Below are positions 7,566 through 16,968 of a DNA stretch of 64,000 nucleotides, in pieces. Position 1 is the first letter of the stretch. The number at the start of each line of letters is the position of its first letter. A model generated the notes under the pieces. The model was not told the origin of the DNA, searched no databases, and saw nothing but the letters and a program-made list of their open reading frames with translations. Origin of the DNA: Oceanobacillus neutriphilus (GTDB taxonomy: Bacteria > Bacillota > Bacilli > Bacillales > Amphibacillaceae); assembly GCF_014645515.1 (NCBI RefSeq), contig NZ_BMLW01000008.1:62001-126000 (forward strand). The letters are read 5' to 3'. A program made the translations under genes and the position numbers.

Positions 7566-8345
7566 ATGATTGATATTATAAACTGGAATCTTGTTCCAGC
7601 ATTCATTCTGATTTTTGTCCGTATTATGGCATTCTTTGTTATTATGCCTTTATTCTCTTATCGGTCAGTTCCCGTTCAATTTAAAATAGGAATCAGTTTT
7701 TTTCTGACGTTTATTTTAATTTCCACAGTGGACATCGGTAATGTTGCCCTGAATGATTTATATATATTTCTGCTGGTGAAAGAAGCGCTTGTCGGTATTT
7801 GTATTGGATTAATTGCATTTATTTTAGTATCCGCTATTCAGGTTGCCGGCGGTTTTATTGATTTCCAAATGGGCTTTGCTATTGCCAATGTTGTAGATCC
7901 GCAAACAGGTGCACAAAGCCCATTGACAGGTCAATACTTCTATATCATTGCGTTATTATTCCTTTTATCTGTAGACGGTCATCATATGATTTTAAATGGA
8001 ATGATGAACAGTTTTTCTTATATTTCATTAGATCAGTTTATCCCATTTGGTGAAGAGAGCATTATTGAGCTTGTACTGACGACATTTAATACGATGTTCC
8101 TCATTGCTTTTCAAATCGCTATCCCCATTGTAGGCTGTTTGTTTTTAGTAGATGTTGCTCTGGGGATCGTAGCGCGTACAGTACCGCAAATGAATGTATT
8201 TGTTGTCGGCTTGCCAATAAAAATTCTTGTCAGCTTTGCAGCAATCCTTGTTTTTCTCGCACTTTACATCGGCTTATTACAATATGTTTTTGAGGCAATG
8301 TATCGTGTTATGGTGGAATTAATGGCTTTATTTGGAGGTGCTTAA
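7566..8345 (+). CDS. fliR: Flagellar type III export gate protein FliR
   Basis: Polytopic protein (259 residues, about six membrane segments) completing the FliPQR export channel. Recognisable parts are VRIMAFFVIMPLFSYRSVP near the N-terminus and the central VAGGFIDFQMGFAIANVVDP, a FliR signature. Length equals the B. subtilis protein. The gene starts 5 bases after fliQ and ends one base before the flhB start codon. Confidence 0.96.
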   Translation: MIDIINWNLVPAFILIFVRIMAFFVIMPLFSYRSVPVQFKIGISFFLTFILISTVDIGNVALNDLYIFLLVKEALVGICIGLIAFILVSAIQVAGGFIDFQMGFAIANVVDPQTGAQSPLTGQYFYIIALLFLLSVDGHHMILNGMMNSFSYISLDQFIPFGEESIIELVLTTFNTMFLIAFQIAIPIVGCLFLVDVALGIVARTVPQMNVFVVGLPIKILVSFAAILVFLALYIGLLQYVFEAMYRVMVELMALFGGA

Positions 8346-8346
8346 T

Positions 8347-9426
8347 GTGCTTTTGACATTAGACTTACAATTTTTTGCGGGCGAGAAAACAGAAAAAGCT
8401 ACTCCAAAGAAAAGACAGGATGAACGCAAAAAAGGGAGGCTTGCCAAAAGTCAGGATATAAATACAGCCGTCCTGCTGCTTGGATGTTTTATAGGTTTGT
8501 TTGTTTTTGGCGGCTATATACTGCAGCATATGACAGGCTTTTATAAAAAATCATTTACAGAATACATTCATTGGGAAGTGACGAATAATTCGATTCAAAC
8601 GATGTTTAATGATTCATTTTTTCAAGCAGTTTTGATGGTTGCCCCCATCATGCTGATTGCGGTGATTTCCGGTCTGGCTGCTAATCTGCTTCAGGTCAGG
8701 TTCTTATTTACAACAGAACCTTTGAAGTTTGATTTGAAAAAAATTGATCCTATTAAAGGAGCAAAAAGGATTTTTTCCATTCGTGCGTTAGTGGAGTTTT
8801 TAAAGTCTCTATTAAAAATTACACTGGTTGGTGCGGTAACATTTACAGTGATTTGGATGAATAAAGATCAGATGCTCATGACAGCTTTTTTGGATGCAGA
8901 GGGAGCACTGGGATTCTTTGCACGGGTTACAGCAATAATGGCATTTTCGGCTATTGCATTATTAATTTTTTTAGGCGTTCTGGATTATATGTATCAAAAA
9001 TATGATTTTGAGAAAAACATTCGTATGTCCAAGCAGGACATAAAAGATGAGTATAAAAACGTTGAAGGGGATCCTTTAATTAAATCAAAAATGAAAGAAA
9101 AACAGCGGCAGATAGCAACCAGAAGAATGATGAGTGAAGTTCCGGGCGCGGATGTCATTATTACTAACCCGACCCATTATGCAATTGCAATTAAATATGA
9201 TGAAGCAAAGGCAGAAGCACCGTTTATTATTGCGAAAGGAACGGACAGTATTGCGCAGCGCATCAAAGAAATTGCAAAGGAACACCATGTACATATGATA
9301 GAAAATCGTTCTCTGGCAAGAGCATTATATGCAGCAGCAGAAATTGGCGAAGTCATTCCAGAAGAATACTTTCAGCCGGTTGCAGAGGTTCTTGCTTATG
9401 TTTATCAAATGGAGAAAAAAGCGTAA
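8347..9426 (+). CDS. flhB: Flagellar export switch protein FlhB
   Basis: Membrane protein whose cytoplasmic domain autocleaves and controls substrate specificity together with FliK. It has LDLQFFAGEKTEKATPKKR at the N-terminus, four membrane segments, and the self-cleavage motif NPTH at residues 274-277. Start is GTG 8347: GGAGG at 8334-8338 lies 8 bases away and the resulting MLLTLDLQFFAG aligns with the usual FlhB N-terminus. Length 359 residues is normal. Confidence 0.96.
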   Translation: MLLTLDLQFFAGEKTEKATPKKRQDERKKGRLAKSQDINTAVLLLGCFIGLFVFGGYILQHMTGFYKKSFTEYIHWEVTNNSIQTMFNDSFFQAVLMVAPIMLIAVISGLAANLLQVRFLFTTEPLKFDLKKIDPIKGAKRIFSIRALVEFLKSLLKITLVGAVTFTVIWMNKDQMLMTAFLDAEGALGFFARVTAIMAFSAIALLIFLGVLDYMYQKYDFEKNIRMSKQDIKDEYKNVEGDPLIKSKMKEKQRQIATRRMMSEVPGADVIITNPTHYAIAIKYDEAKAEAPFIIAKGTDSIAQRIKEIAKEHHVHMIENRSLARALYAAAEIGEVIPEEYFQPVAEVLAYVYQMEKKA

Positions 9427-9446
9427 GAAGTTAGGAGAGAATGGAA

Positions 9447-11480
9447 ATGAAAGTCCGGGATATTGCAGTTCTCTTAGGCGTTATACTAGTAATTGTCATG
9501 CTGGTCATACCAATGCCTGGAGGGCTTTTAAGCTTTCTCATATTAATTAATATAATACTTGCATTGGTTGTTATTTTAGTGGCAATGAATACAACTGAAC
9601 CGTTGCAGTTTTCAGTGTTCCCAACGCTGATTTTGCTTTTGACATTATTCCGGTTAGCTTTAAATGTGTCAACGACCCGGGCCATTCTCTCTGAAGGTGA
9701 TGCAGGAGGAGTCGTAGAAACATTCGGCTCTTTTGTAATTGGAAACAATCCTTTAGTCGGGTTTGTCGTATTTATTATTTTAGTTATTATTAATTTTATT
9801 GTTATCACCAAAGGTGCAGAGCGTGTATCTGAAGTTGCTGCCAGGTTCTCCCTCGATGGGATGCCAGGGAAGCAGATGAGTGTCGATGCCGATTTAAATG
9901 CCGGTTTAATTACGGAAAGTCAGGCAAAGGAACGGCGGGAAAAAATTGAAAATGAAGCAGACTTTCATGGTTCCATGGACGGGGCGAGTAAATTCGTAAA
10001 AGGAGATGCTATAGCCGGAATCATTATTGTCCTTATTAATATCCTTTTTGGAATGATTATCGGTGTGGTGCAAATGGGGCTGTCCATGCAGGAAGCTGTT
10101 GATTTATTTATGCGGCTTACTGTTGGGGATGGACTGGTCAGCCAAATTCCGGCATTACTCATTTCAACTGCAACCGGGATTGTTGTTACAAGGTCTGCCA
10201 GAGGCAGTAATTTAAGCGCTGATGTGACAGATCAGCTGCTGCAATTCCCAAAGCTTTTATATATTGCAGCAGGAGCTATTTTCCTGCTCGGTCTAACACC
10301 GATAAACTTTTTCTTAACTACTCTTCTTGCAGCTTTCCTGGCTTTTAGCGGTTATTGGATGGAAAAAAGAACAGCGGAACCGGAAGAGGTTACAGAGGAA
10401 GAGGAAGAAGAAACGGAATCAACGGCTCTAAAACAGCAGGAGAATGTTATTAATCTCTTAAATATGGATCCGATAGAATTTGAATTTGGCTATGGATTAA
10501 TTCCTTTAGCCGATACATCTCAGGGCGGCGACCTGCTGGACAGAGTAATTATGATTCGGAGACAGCTTGCTATTGAACTGGGACTGGTTATACCAGTGGT
10601 CCGGATCCGGGATAATATTCAGCTTCAGCCGAATGAGTATCAATTAAAAATAAAAGGTGACACGGTTGCCGGCGGGGAATTAATGCTTGATCACTATTTA
10701 GCAATGGCACCTGACTTTTTAGAGGATGATATAGAGGGAATTGATACGAAAGAACCCGCTTTTGGGCTGCCGGCAAAATGGATTAGTGAAAATGTGAAAG
10801 ATGAAGCGGAGTTGTCCGGTTATACAGTTGTTGACCCGCCTTCCGTTGTATCTACGCATCTTACAGAAGTTATTAAGAAGCATGCCTTTGAGCTTTTGGG
10901 AAGGGAAGAAACAAAACAGCTTATCGATCATTTAAAAGAAACCAACCCAATTTTAGTGGAGGAAGTAACTCCTGAACCTTTATCTATCGGCGATATTCAA
11001 AAAGTATTGGCGAAGCTGCTGAGGGAAAGCGTATCTATCCGGAATATGCCGGTGATTTTTGAAACGCTGGCCGATTTTGCTAAATTGACAAATGATACGG
11101 ATGTGTTAGGAGAATACGTTAGGCAGGCATTGGCATCACAAATTACAAAAAGCTATGTAAAAGACGATAATTTATTAAAGGTAATTACGGTTTCCGGCAA
11201 AGTCGAAAAGGCAATTGCTGACCATATTCAGCAGACAGAACACGGGAATTATTTATCATTAGATCCAGATCAGCAGCAGGCAATTATTCAAGCAATTCAT
11301 AAAGAAGCTGAAAAGGTCTCCTTACAGGAAGAAACAACGATTATTATCTGTTCTCCTGCAGTCCGGATGTATCTGAAACAATTATTAGACCGGTTTTTAC
11401 CTCAAGTTGTTGTATTATCGTATAATGAATTAGAACCTACTGTTGAGGTACAAAGCGTTGGGGTGGTGAATATCGCATGA
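9447..11480 (+). CDS. flhA: Flagellar export gate protein FlhA
   Basis: Large export-gate subunit with about eight membrane helices followed by a cytoplasmic nonameric ring domain that docks chaperone-substrate complexes. The FHIPEP-type signature region (FRLALNVSTTRAIL, TKGAERVSEVAARF, LDGMPGKQMS) and the C-terminal VQSVGVVNIA are clear. I choose ATG 9447 over ATG 9441 because AGGAGAG (9432-9438) then has normal spacing; the product is 677 residues, the same as in B. subtilis. It overlaps flhF by 4 bases. Confidence 0.97.
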   Translation: MKVRDIAVLLGVILVIVMLVIPMPGGLLSFLILINIILALVVILVAMNTTEPLQFSVFPTLILLLTLFRLALNVSTTRAILSEGDAGGVVETFGSFVIGNNPLVGFVVFIILVIINFIVITKGAERVSEVAARFSLDGMPGKQMSVDADLNAGLITESQAKERREKIENEADFHGSMDGASKFVKGDAIAGIIIVLINILFGMIIGVVQMGLSMQEAVDLFMRLTVGDGLVSQIPALLISTATGIVVTRSARGSNLSADVTDQLLQFPKLLYIAAGAIFLLGLTPINFFLTTLLAAFLAFSGYWMEKRTAEPEEVTEEEEEETESTALKQQENVINLLNMDPIEFEFGYGLIPLADTSQGGDLLDRVIMIRRQLAIELGLVIPVVRIRDNIQLQPNEYQLKIKGDTVAGGELMLDHYLAMAPDFLEDDIEGIDTKEPAFGLPAKWISENVKDEAELSGYTVVDPPSVVSTHLTEVIKKHAFELLGREETKQLIDHLKETNPILVEEVTPEPLSIGDIQKVLAKLLRESVSIRNMPVIFETLADFAKLTNDTDVLGEYVRQALASQITKSYVKDDNLLKVITVSGKVEKAIADHIQQTEHGNYLSLDPDQQQAIIQAIHKEAEKVSLQEETTIIICSPAVRMYLKQLLDRFLPQVVVLSYNELEPTVEVQSVGVVNIA

Positions 11481-12586
11481 AAATAAAAAAATATAAAGCT
11501 CCGTCTATGCCGGAAGTGATGAAGCAGGTAAGAAAAGATTTTGGTACAGATGCAGTGATTTTACAATCAAGACAAATTAAATCAGGCGGTATCTTAGGGC
11601 TCTTTAAAAAGAATTATATCGAGGTTGTTGCCGGTTATGATCCAGAGCCGGTGAAACCTGCTAAAAAAGCTGAAATCCGGCAGGCAGCTCCTGTTTTTAA
11701 GAGAGAAGTGGTTCAGGAAAAAGTAAAAGACGCCACACGTTCTAAAGAGATGGAACAGGTTTACAAGCTGTTAGAAGCACAAAGCAGACAGCTGCAGCTC
11801 AGACTGACACCGGAGGAGCAGTTAATCTATGACAGCTTAATACAGCAGGAAGTACTTCCTGATATTGCTCTGAACATCGTGAAGGAAGGAAGCGATGCAT
11901 CAGCTCTCTCTCATGAAGATTCAAGCAAATTAAAGCAAGCTGTTCACGAAAAAATAGAAAAACGGTTAGAATGTCTGGAATTAGGCTTTACCTATAATCA
12001 TAGAGTGATTCAATTTGTTGGACCAACGGGTGTAGGGAAAACGACTACGATTGCAAAAATTGCTGCAAAGATGCAGTTAGCTGAGAATAAAAAAGTAGCT
12101 TTTATTACGTTGGATACGTACCGGATTGCAGCTGTTGAACAGTTGAAGACATATGCAAAGATTCTTCATATACCTGTCCATGTGGCTTATAATAAACAGG
12201 AATACCGCAAGTATATTGAACAGTTACAGGATTATGATGTGATTTTAGTAGATACTGCAGGCAGAAATTATCGGGATGATGCTTACTTAAACGATTTAGC
12301 AGACTGGATCAATCCTGATCAGGTAACAAATTATCTTGTCTTGTCCATGACTGCAAAGCCGAAAGACTTTCTGGATATCTACGGGAAGTTTGATGGGATT
12401 GGAATACATGGTCTTATATTGACAAAGCTGGATGAAACAGAACAATATGGAAATATCCTAAATGCAGTATCAAGCTATTCGGGTATCCGGATAGGCTATA
12501 TGACAAATGGACAGGATGTTCCGGAAGATATGATCGATCCAACTATAAATCAGCTTAGCCGTTTTATTACAGGTGATGAACAATGA
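11477..12586 (+). CDS. flhF: SRP-type GTPase FlhF
   Basis: SRP-family GTPase that sets the position of flagellar basal bodies. A basic N-terminal B domain (about residues 1-100) precedes the N and G domains; the P-loop GPTGVGKTTT starts at residue 182, with DTAGRN and TKLDE motifs downstream. Length 369 residues fits the family. It is translationally coupled at both ends: ATGA overlap with flhA, and 4-base overlap with the ATPase FlhG, its known activating partner. Confidence 0.96.
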   Translation: MKIKKYKAPSMPEVMKQVRKDFGTDAVILQSRQIKSGGILGLFKKNYIEVVAGYDPEPVKPAKKAEIRQAAPVFKREVVQEKVKDATRSKEMEQVYKLLEAQSRQLQLRLTPEEQLIYDSLIQQEVLPDIALNIVKEGSDASALSHEDSSKLKQAVHEKIEKRLECLELGFTYNHRVIQFVGPTGVGKTTTIAKIAAKMQLAENKKVAFITLDTYRIAAVEQLKTYAKILHIPVHVAYNKQEYRKYIEQLQDYDVILVDTAGRNYRDDAYLNDLADWINPDQVTNYLVLSMTAKPKDFLDIYGKFDGIGIHGLILTKLDETEQYGNILNAVSSYSGIRIGYMTNGQDVPEDMIDPTINQLSRFITGDEQ

Positions 12587-13434
12587 GTTATGATCAAGCT
12601 GAAAAACTAAGAAACCAGCTTTCTCCGCACAGGACTGCAAAAACGATTGCCATATGCAGCGGCAAGGGTGGTGTAGGAAAATCAAATTTCACTCTGAATT
12701 TTTCTATTAAACTGGCAAAGGAAAAACATCGTATCTTAGTATTTGATCTGGATGTCGGCATGGGGAATATTGATTTACTTCTTGGCATGCAGACAAAGCA
12801 TTCTATAGCAGATGTTTTAAACAACCGGATTTCCATTCAGGATGCGATTGTAAAAAGCGACTATGGAGTCGATTATGTTCCGGGAGGCTCTGGCCTGCGC
12901 GACTTTTTAGAGCTGGATCAGCATAAAAAATCCATTTTTTATCAAGGACTTGAGCTGACATTAAGAGAATATGATTATGTTCTGTTTGATATGGGGGCAG
13001 GTATTACAGAGACAGCGTTATTTTTCATTATGGCAGCCGATGAATGCTTTATTGTAACAACACCTGAGCCTACTTCGATTACAGATGCTTATGGAATGAT
13101 AAAGCATATTTTATTAAATCAGGCAGAGATGCCAATTTACACTATTTTAAACCGTTCAAGAAATAGCAGGGATGGCCAAAACATTTTAAATAATTTTCAT
13201 ACCGTTATTCACCGTTTCTTAGAGGGGGAAGCGCAAGCACTGGGCTTCATTCCAGAGGACGGAAATGTTATGAAAGCGGTAATGCATCAAAGACCATACA
13301 CTATATTGTATCCGAAAACAAAGGCTTCAAAAGCAGTAGATTCAATTCTGCAAACCTATGTAAATCAAACCAGCGGGCCTTTACGTAAGTCAGGCAGTTT
13401 CATGGAGCGGATAAAACATTTTATGGAGAGGTGA
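12583..13434 (+). CDS. flhG: MinD/ParA-like ATPase FlhG
   Basis: Deviant Walker A ATPase (CSGKGGVGKSNFTLN near residue 25, then DLDVGMGNIDLLLG) that controls flagellar number and placement with FlhF. In B. subtilis it also interacts with FliM/FliY during C-ring assembly. The N-terminal part keeps a short DQAEKLR segment resembling the activator helix that stimulates FlhF GTPase. Length is 283 residues against 298 in B. subtilis. The C-terminus is basic/amphipathic, consistent with MinD-like membrane targeting. Confidence 0.95.
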   Translation: MSYDQAEKLRNQLSPHRTAKTIAICSGKGGVGKSNFTLNFSIKLAKEKHRILVFDLDVGMGNIDLLLGMQTKHSIADVLNNRISIQDAIVKSDYGVDYVPGGSGLRDFLELDQHKKSIFYQGLELTLREYDYVLFDMGAGITETALFFIMAADECFIVTTPEPTSITDAYGMIKHILLNQAEMPIYTILNRSRNSRDGQNILNNFHTVIHRFLEGEAQALGFIPEDGNVMKAVMHQRPYTILYPKTKASKAVDSILQTYVNQTSGPLRKSGSFMERIKHFMER

Positions 13435-13438
13435 GAGA

Positions 13439-14506
13439 ATGACTCTGATTAATGTACTTGTCGTGGATGATTCTGCATTTATGAGAAAAATGATTTCAGA
13501 AATTTTAACAGAAGATGGCAGGTTTCAAGTTGTTGGAACTGCTGTACATGGTTTGGATGGTGTAAATAAAGTAAAAAAGCTGCGTCCGGATGTGATTACG
13601 ATGGATGTTCAAATGCCAAATCTTGATGGTTTAGAGGCGTTGAAACAGATTATGGAACAATGTCCTACTCCGGTAGTTATGCTTTCCAGTGAAACAAGAA
13701 AAGGCGCGGATCAGGCCATCCAGGCCATTTCTACTGGCGCTGTCGACTTTATTACGAAGCCGTCGGGTGCTATTTCATTAGATATAAAAACAGTAGAAAA
13801 AGAAATTTGCGATAAAGTATATACTGCTGCTGCAGTCAAAGTACATAAAAAAATAAATAATGCAGAGAAGCACGTACCAATAGAGCATATCCGGCAGCCG
13901 ATAACTATGCCTGAGAGACCTTCACTCACCTCTAAAAGATTAGTTGCAATTGGAACATCTACCGGAGGTCCGAGAGCATTGCAGGAAGTGATTACCGCTT
14001 TGCCAAAAGATCTTCGTGCTCCTGTGGCTGTTGTGCAGCATATGCCTCCGGGATTTACCGCATCACTGTCTGAACGGTTAAATCAAATCAGTAAGGTGGC
14101 CGTCAAAGAAGCAGAGCATGGCGAATTGATGAAAAAGGGGACTGTCTATATTGCGCCTGGCGGATATCATATGGAAGTGAAGAGCAGCGGCGTTGCATTA
14201 ATTGTCTCATTAAATCAGGAACCTGCAGATAATGGACACCGCCCTTCTGTAAATACTTTATTCCGCTCTCTGTGTGCGCTGAAGAACTATCAAATTATTA
14301 CATGTGTCTTAACGGGAATGGGAAATGATGGGACGCTCGGTCTCAAAGAGCTGAAAAAAGCCAATCCACATGTATTGTCCATTGCTGAAACAGAAGAGAC
14401 GGCAATTGTTTATGGGATGCCCAAATCAATTGTTAAGGAAGGGTTAGCTGATTATCAAGTACCTTTGAATCAAATAGCCAGCCAGCTGAGCAATCTTGTA
14501 GACTAA
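13439..14506 (+). CDS. cheB: Chemotaxis-specific protein-glutamate methylesterase CheB
   Basis: Removes methyl groups from chemoreceptor glutamates and deamidates glutamines. It has an N-terminal receiver domain (VDDSAFMRKM, MDVQMPNLDG, KPSG), a linker near residues 130-160 and a C-terminal esterase domain with the catalytic triad signatures GTSTGGPRAL (from residue 172), VVQHMPPGF and GNDGTLG. Length 355 residues is normal. In B. subtilis the next gene is cheA; here cheW follows after 23 bases. Confidence 0.97.
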   Translation: MTLINVLVVDDSAFMRKMISEILTEDGRFQVVGTAVHGLDGVNKVKKLRPDVITMDVQMPNLDGLEALKQIMEQCPTPVVMLSSETRKGADQAIQAISTGAVDFITKPSGAISLDIKTVEKEICDKVYTAAAVKVHKKINNAEKHVPIEHIRQPITMPERPSLTSKRLVAIGTSTGGPRALQEVITALPKDLRAPVAVVQHMPPGFTASLSERLNQISKVAVKEAEHGELMKKGTVYIAPGGYHMEVKSSGVALIVSLNQEPADNGHRPSVNTLFRSLCALKNYQIITCVLTGMGNDGTLGLKELKKANPHVLSIAETEETAIVYGMPKSIVKEGLADYQVPLNQIASQLSNLVD

Positions 14507-14529
14507 ATAACTTGAAGGGATAGATTGGA

Positions 14530-15006
14530 ATGGAACAAGAACAGTTAACTACAGAAAGACTGGAAAAAACAATTATTTTTGATTTAAATGGCAGTGAATA
14601 TGGTTTACCGGTGAACTTCGTGGAATCTATCGAGACATCGTTGCCAATTACCCGTGTTCCACATGAGAAAAGCTACATTAAAGGTGTTATTAACTTAAGA
14701 GGAAAGATTATTCCTGTAATAGACCTGCGAATCCGCCTGGGAGAGCAGCAGGCACCTGACAGTACAGATGACCAGATTATTATTACCAGAATTGATGATA
14801 CGCAGGTGGGATTGATTATAGATAACGCCAATGATGTGTTAGATATACCGTTCAGCCTGTTGGAAAACCCGCCGGAAACAATTGGAACTGCTAAAAAAGA
14901 ATATATGCATTCTGTTGTTAATTTTGACGACCGTCTTATTATTTTATTAGATATTTATAAGCTGTTAAATATAGAAGAAATAAAGACAAAAGAGACGGAT
15001 GAATAA
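14530..15006 (+). CDS. cheW: Chemotaxis coupling protein CheW
   Basis: Adaptor of 158 residues linking chemoreceptors to the kinase CheA. The CheW-like beta-barrel motifs are evident: GSEYGLPVNFVESIE, ITRVPH, YIKGVINLRGKIIPVIDLR and VGLIIDNANDVLDI. The first dozen residues are Glu/Thr-rich and not conserved. The start codon is preceded by GAAGGGAT. The immediate upstream neighbour is cheB rather than cheA, so its main partner must be encoded elsewhere or be missing. Confidence 0.95.
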   Translation: MEQEQLTTERLEKTIIFDLNGSEYGLPVNFVESIETSLPITRVPHEKSYIKGVINLRGKIIPVIDLRIRLGEQQAPDSTDDQIIITRIDDTQVGLIIDNANDVLDIPFSLLENPPETIGTAKKEYMHSVVNFDDRLIILLDIYKLLNIEEIKTKETDE

Positions 15007-15008
15007 TC

Positions 15009-15644
15009 ATGGATGCCTTTCAATTAACTGCTTTTCAGAAGGATATTTTAAAGGAAATAGGTAACATCGGTGCCGGAAATGCAGCGACTTCTCTGTCGAT
15101 GCTGCTTGGACAAAAAATAGATATGATGGTTCCGAACGTAGAGATTGCTGATTTTAATGAAGTTATTGAATTAGTTGGCGGGCCGGAGCAGCCGATTGTC
15201 GGATTAATGTTTCAGATAGAAGGTGAAATCACTGGTGTCATGGCCATTGTCGTGGAAATTGAAGAGGCAGAGTATCTGGTACAAAAGCTGACTCATAACG
15301 ATCAATTCCGGTTATCTGAACAAACCGATGGAGCAGAATTAGATATTGCTATGTCGGCATTAAGTGAAATCGGAAATATTCTGACAGGATCTTATCTTAC
15401 AGCACTTTCTGATTTTACTGGAATGAATCTGCAGCCTTCTGTACCGCATCTGGGGATAGATATGGCAGGTGCTATTATGACAGTAGGGCTGTTAGAAATT
15501 TCTCAAGTGACAGATTATGCAATTATTATTGATACGGAAATAAGGCAAGAGGAAGAAAATCATGAGAATATTAAAGGGAATTTCCTGTTTATTCCTGATC
15601 CAGAGTCCTTTCAAAAGCTCTTTGCCAAATTAGGATGGAATTAA
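15009..15644 (+). CDS. cheC: CheY-P phosphatase CheC
   Basis: Phosphatase of CheY-P and regulator of CheD. Two copies of the CheC active-site helix are visible, EIGNIGAGNAATSLS (from about residue 16) and EIGNILTGSYLTALS (from about residue 118), each with the Glu/Asn pair. The 211-residue length matches Bacillus CheC (209). It is packed between cheW and cheD with only a one- to two-base gap on each side, in keeping with the CheC-CheD complex that links receptor deamidation to CheY-P levels. Confidence 0.95.
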   Translation: MDAFQLTAFQKDILKEIGNIGAGNAATSLSMLLGQKIDMMVPNVEIADFNEVIELVGGPEQPIVGLMFQIEGEITGVMAIVVEIEEAEYLVQKLTHNDQFRLSEQTDGAELDIAMSALSEIGNILTGSYLTALSDFTGMNLQPSVPHLGIDMAGAIMTVGLLEISQVTDYAIIIDTEIRQEEENHENIKGNFLFIPDPESFQKLFAKLGWN

Positions 15645-15645
15645 T

Positions 15646-16137
15646 ATGACTATTACAAAAACAATTGTTAATGTTGGAATTGCAGATACGAAAACAGTTC
15701 GCCATCCTAATACAATCCGTACTTTAGGACTAGGCTCCTGCATCGGTACGGTATTATACGATGAGAAACGTGGAATAGCAGGACTGTCTCATATTTTATT
15801 GCCAAATTCAAGCCAGGCAAGAGCAGCTAATTCTAATCCTATGAAATATGCAGATACCGCTATTCCACAGCTGTTAAAAATGTTGCAGGAGCAGGGAGCA
15901 AGAAATATTAAAGCTAAGATGGCCGGAGGAGCTCAAATGTTTCAAGCTGGTAAGGGAACGAGCTTTATGCGGATAGGTGACAAAAATATCGAAGCAGTAC
16001 AGGAAGCACTAAGGAAATTAAATATAAGAATTGTTTCATCCGACGTAGGCGGGAATCTGGGAAGAACCATTGAATTTGATCCGGGTTCGTCAAAGCTGTC
16101 CATCAGAAAACGTAATCATGATATTTATACAATCTAA
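15646..16137 (+). CDS. cheD: Chemoreceptor glutamine deamidase CheD
   Basis: Deamidates receptor glutamines, creating methylation sites, and acts with CheC in adaptation. The catalytic Cys32 lies in GLGSCIGTVLYD and the catalytic His49 in GLSHILLP; MKYADTAIPQLL and AGGAQMF are also conserved. At 163 residues it is full length. It follows cheC directly and precedes sigD, the B. subtilis order. Confidence 0.96.
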   Translation: MTITKTIVNVGIADTKTVRHPNTIRTLGLGSCIGTVLYDEKRGIAGLSHILLPNSSQARAANSNPMKYADTAIPQLLKMLQEQGARNIKAKMAGGAQMFQAGKGTSFMRIGDKNIEAVQEALRKLNIRIVSSDVGGNLGRTIEFDPGSSKLSIRKRNHDIYTI

Positions 16138-16163
16138 CCGATTTGAAAGGAGCGTGTCATTCT

Positions 16164-16940
16164 ATGAGTTCATTGGACCCTTCTCAAGAGCAAGCGTTAT
16201 GGAATAAATGGATGACCAGTCAAGATAATGAAGCAGCAAATATACTTATTGAAAACTATATGTATCTTGTTTCCTTTCACACGGAAAGAATTGTAAGTCA
16301 ATTGCCGAGCAGCGTTGACCGTGAAGAAATACGCAGTTATGGTCTGCTTGGACTGTATGATGCGTTGCATAAATTTGAATTGAAACGTGATTTGAAGTTT
16401 GATACATATGCTTCATTTCGAATAAAAGGTTCTATTATAGACGGATTAAGAAAAGAAGACTGGCTGCCCCGTTCTATTCGTGAGAAAACAAAGAAGGTAG
16501 AGCAGGCAAGTGAAGCTTTTGAGCAAAAATATCAACGCGAGGCGCAGCCGGAGGATATTGCTGAAATCACCGGAATGACTGTGCAAGACGTAGAAACAAC
16601 ACTGCGGGATGCTGTCATGAGCAATATGCTTTCTATTGAAGATAAGCCAAAAGGGCAAGAGAGTGATCTTAAGGAAGGGATTGGCTACAATGTAACAGAT
16701 AAACCGGATTTAAGACCGGAGGCCAGGCTTATTCAAGAAGAGTGGAAGCATGAATTGATAGAAGGAATCAAGTCATTAAATGATAAAGAACAGCTTGTAA
16801 TTAGTCTTTTTTATCAAGAAGAATTAACCTTCACAGAGATTGGCCAGGTTTTGGGGTTAACGACATCCCGAATTTCACAAATCCATAAACGGAGTATTGT
16901 TAAGCTGCGTTCAACTCTTCAGAAAATCAGCCAGATCTAA
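16164..16940 (+). CDS. sigD: RNA polymerase sigma factor SigD (FliA type)
   Basis: Drives late flagellar, chemotaxis and autolysin promoters. Region 2 (REEIRSYGLLGLYDAL, YASFRIKGSIIDGLR, DWLPRSIREK) and region 4 (QLVISLFYQEELTFTEIG, TSRISQIHKRSIVKLR) are well conserved. I place the start at ATG 16164 after AAAGGAG at 16145-16151, giving 258 residues (254 in B. subtilis); earlier in-frame codons would put the start upstream of that site. Its place near the end of a very long operon is known to affect SigD levels and motile-cell fate in B. subtilis. Confidence 0.96.
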   Translation: MSSLDPSQEQALWNKWMTSQDNEAANILIENYMYLVSFHTERIVSQLPSSVDREEIRSYGLLGLYDALHKFELKRDLKFDTYASFRIKGSIIDGLRKEDWLPRSIREKTKKVEQASEAFEQKYQREAQPEDIAEITGMTVQDVETTLRDAVMSNMLSIEDKPKGQESDLKEGIGYNVTDKPDLRPEARLIQEEWKHELIEGIKSLNDKEQLVISLFYQEELTFTEIGQVLGLTTSRISQIHKRSIVKLRSTLQKISQI

Positions 16941-16968
16941 TATAAAGCAGGTATGGAAGGGATAATAT

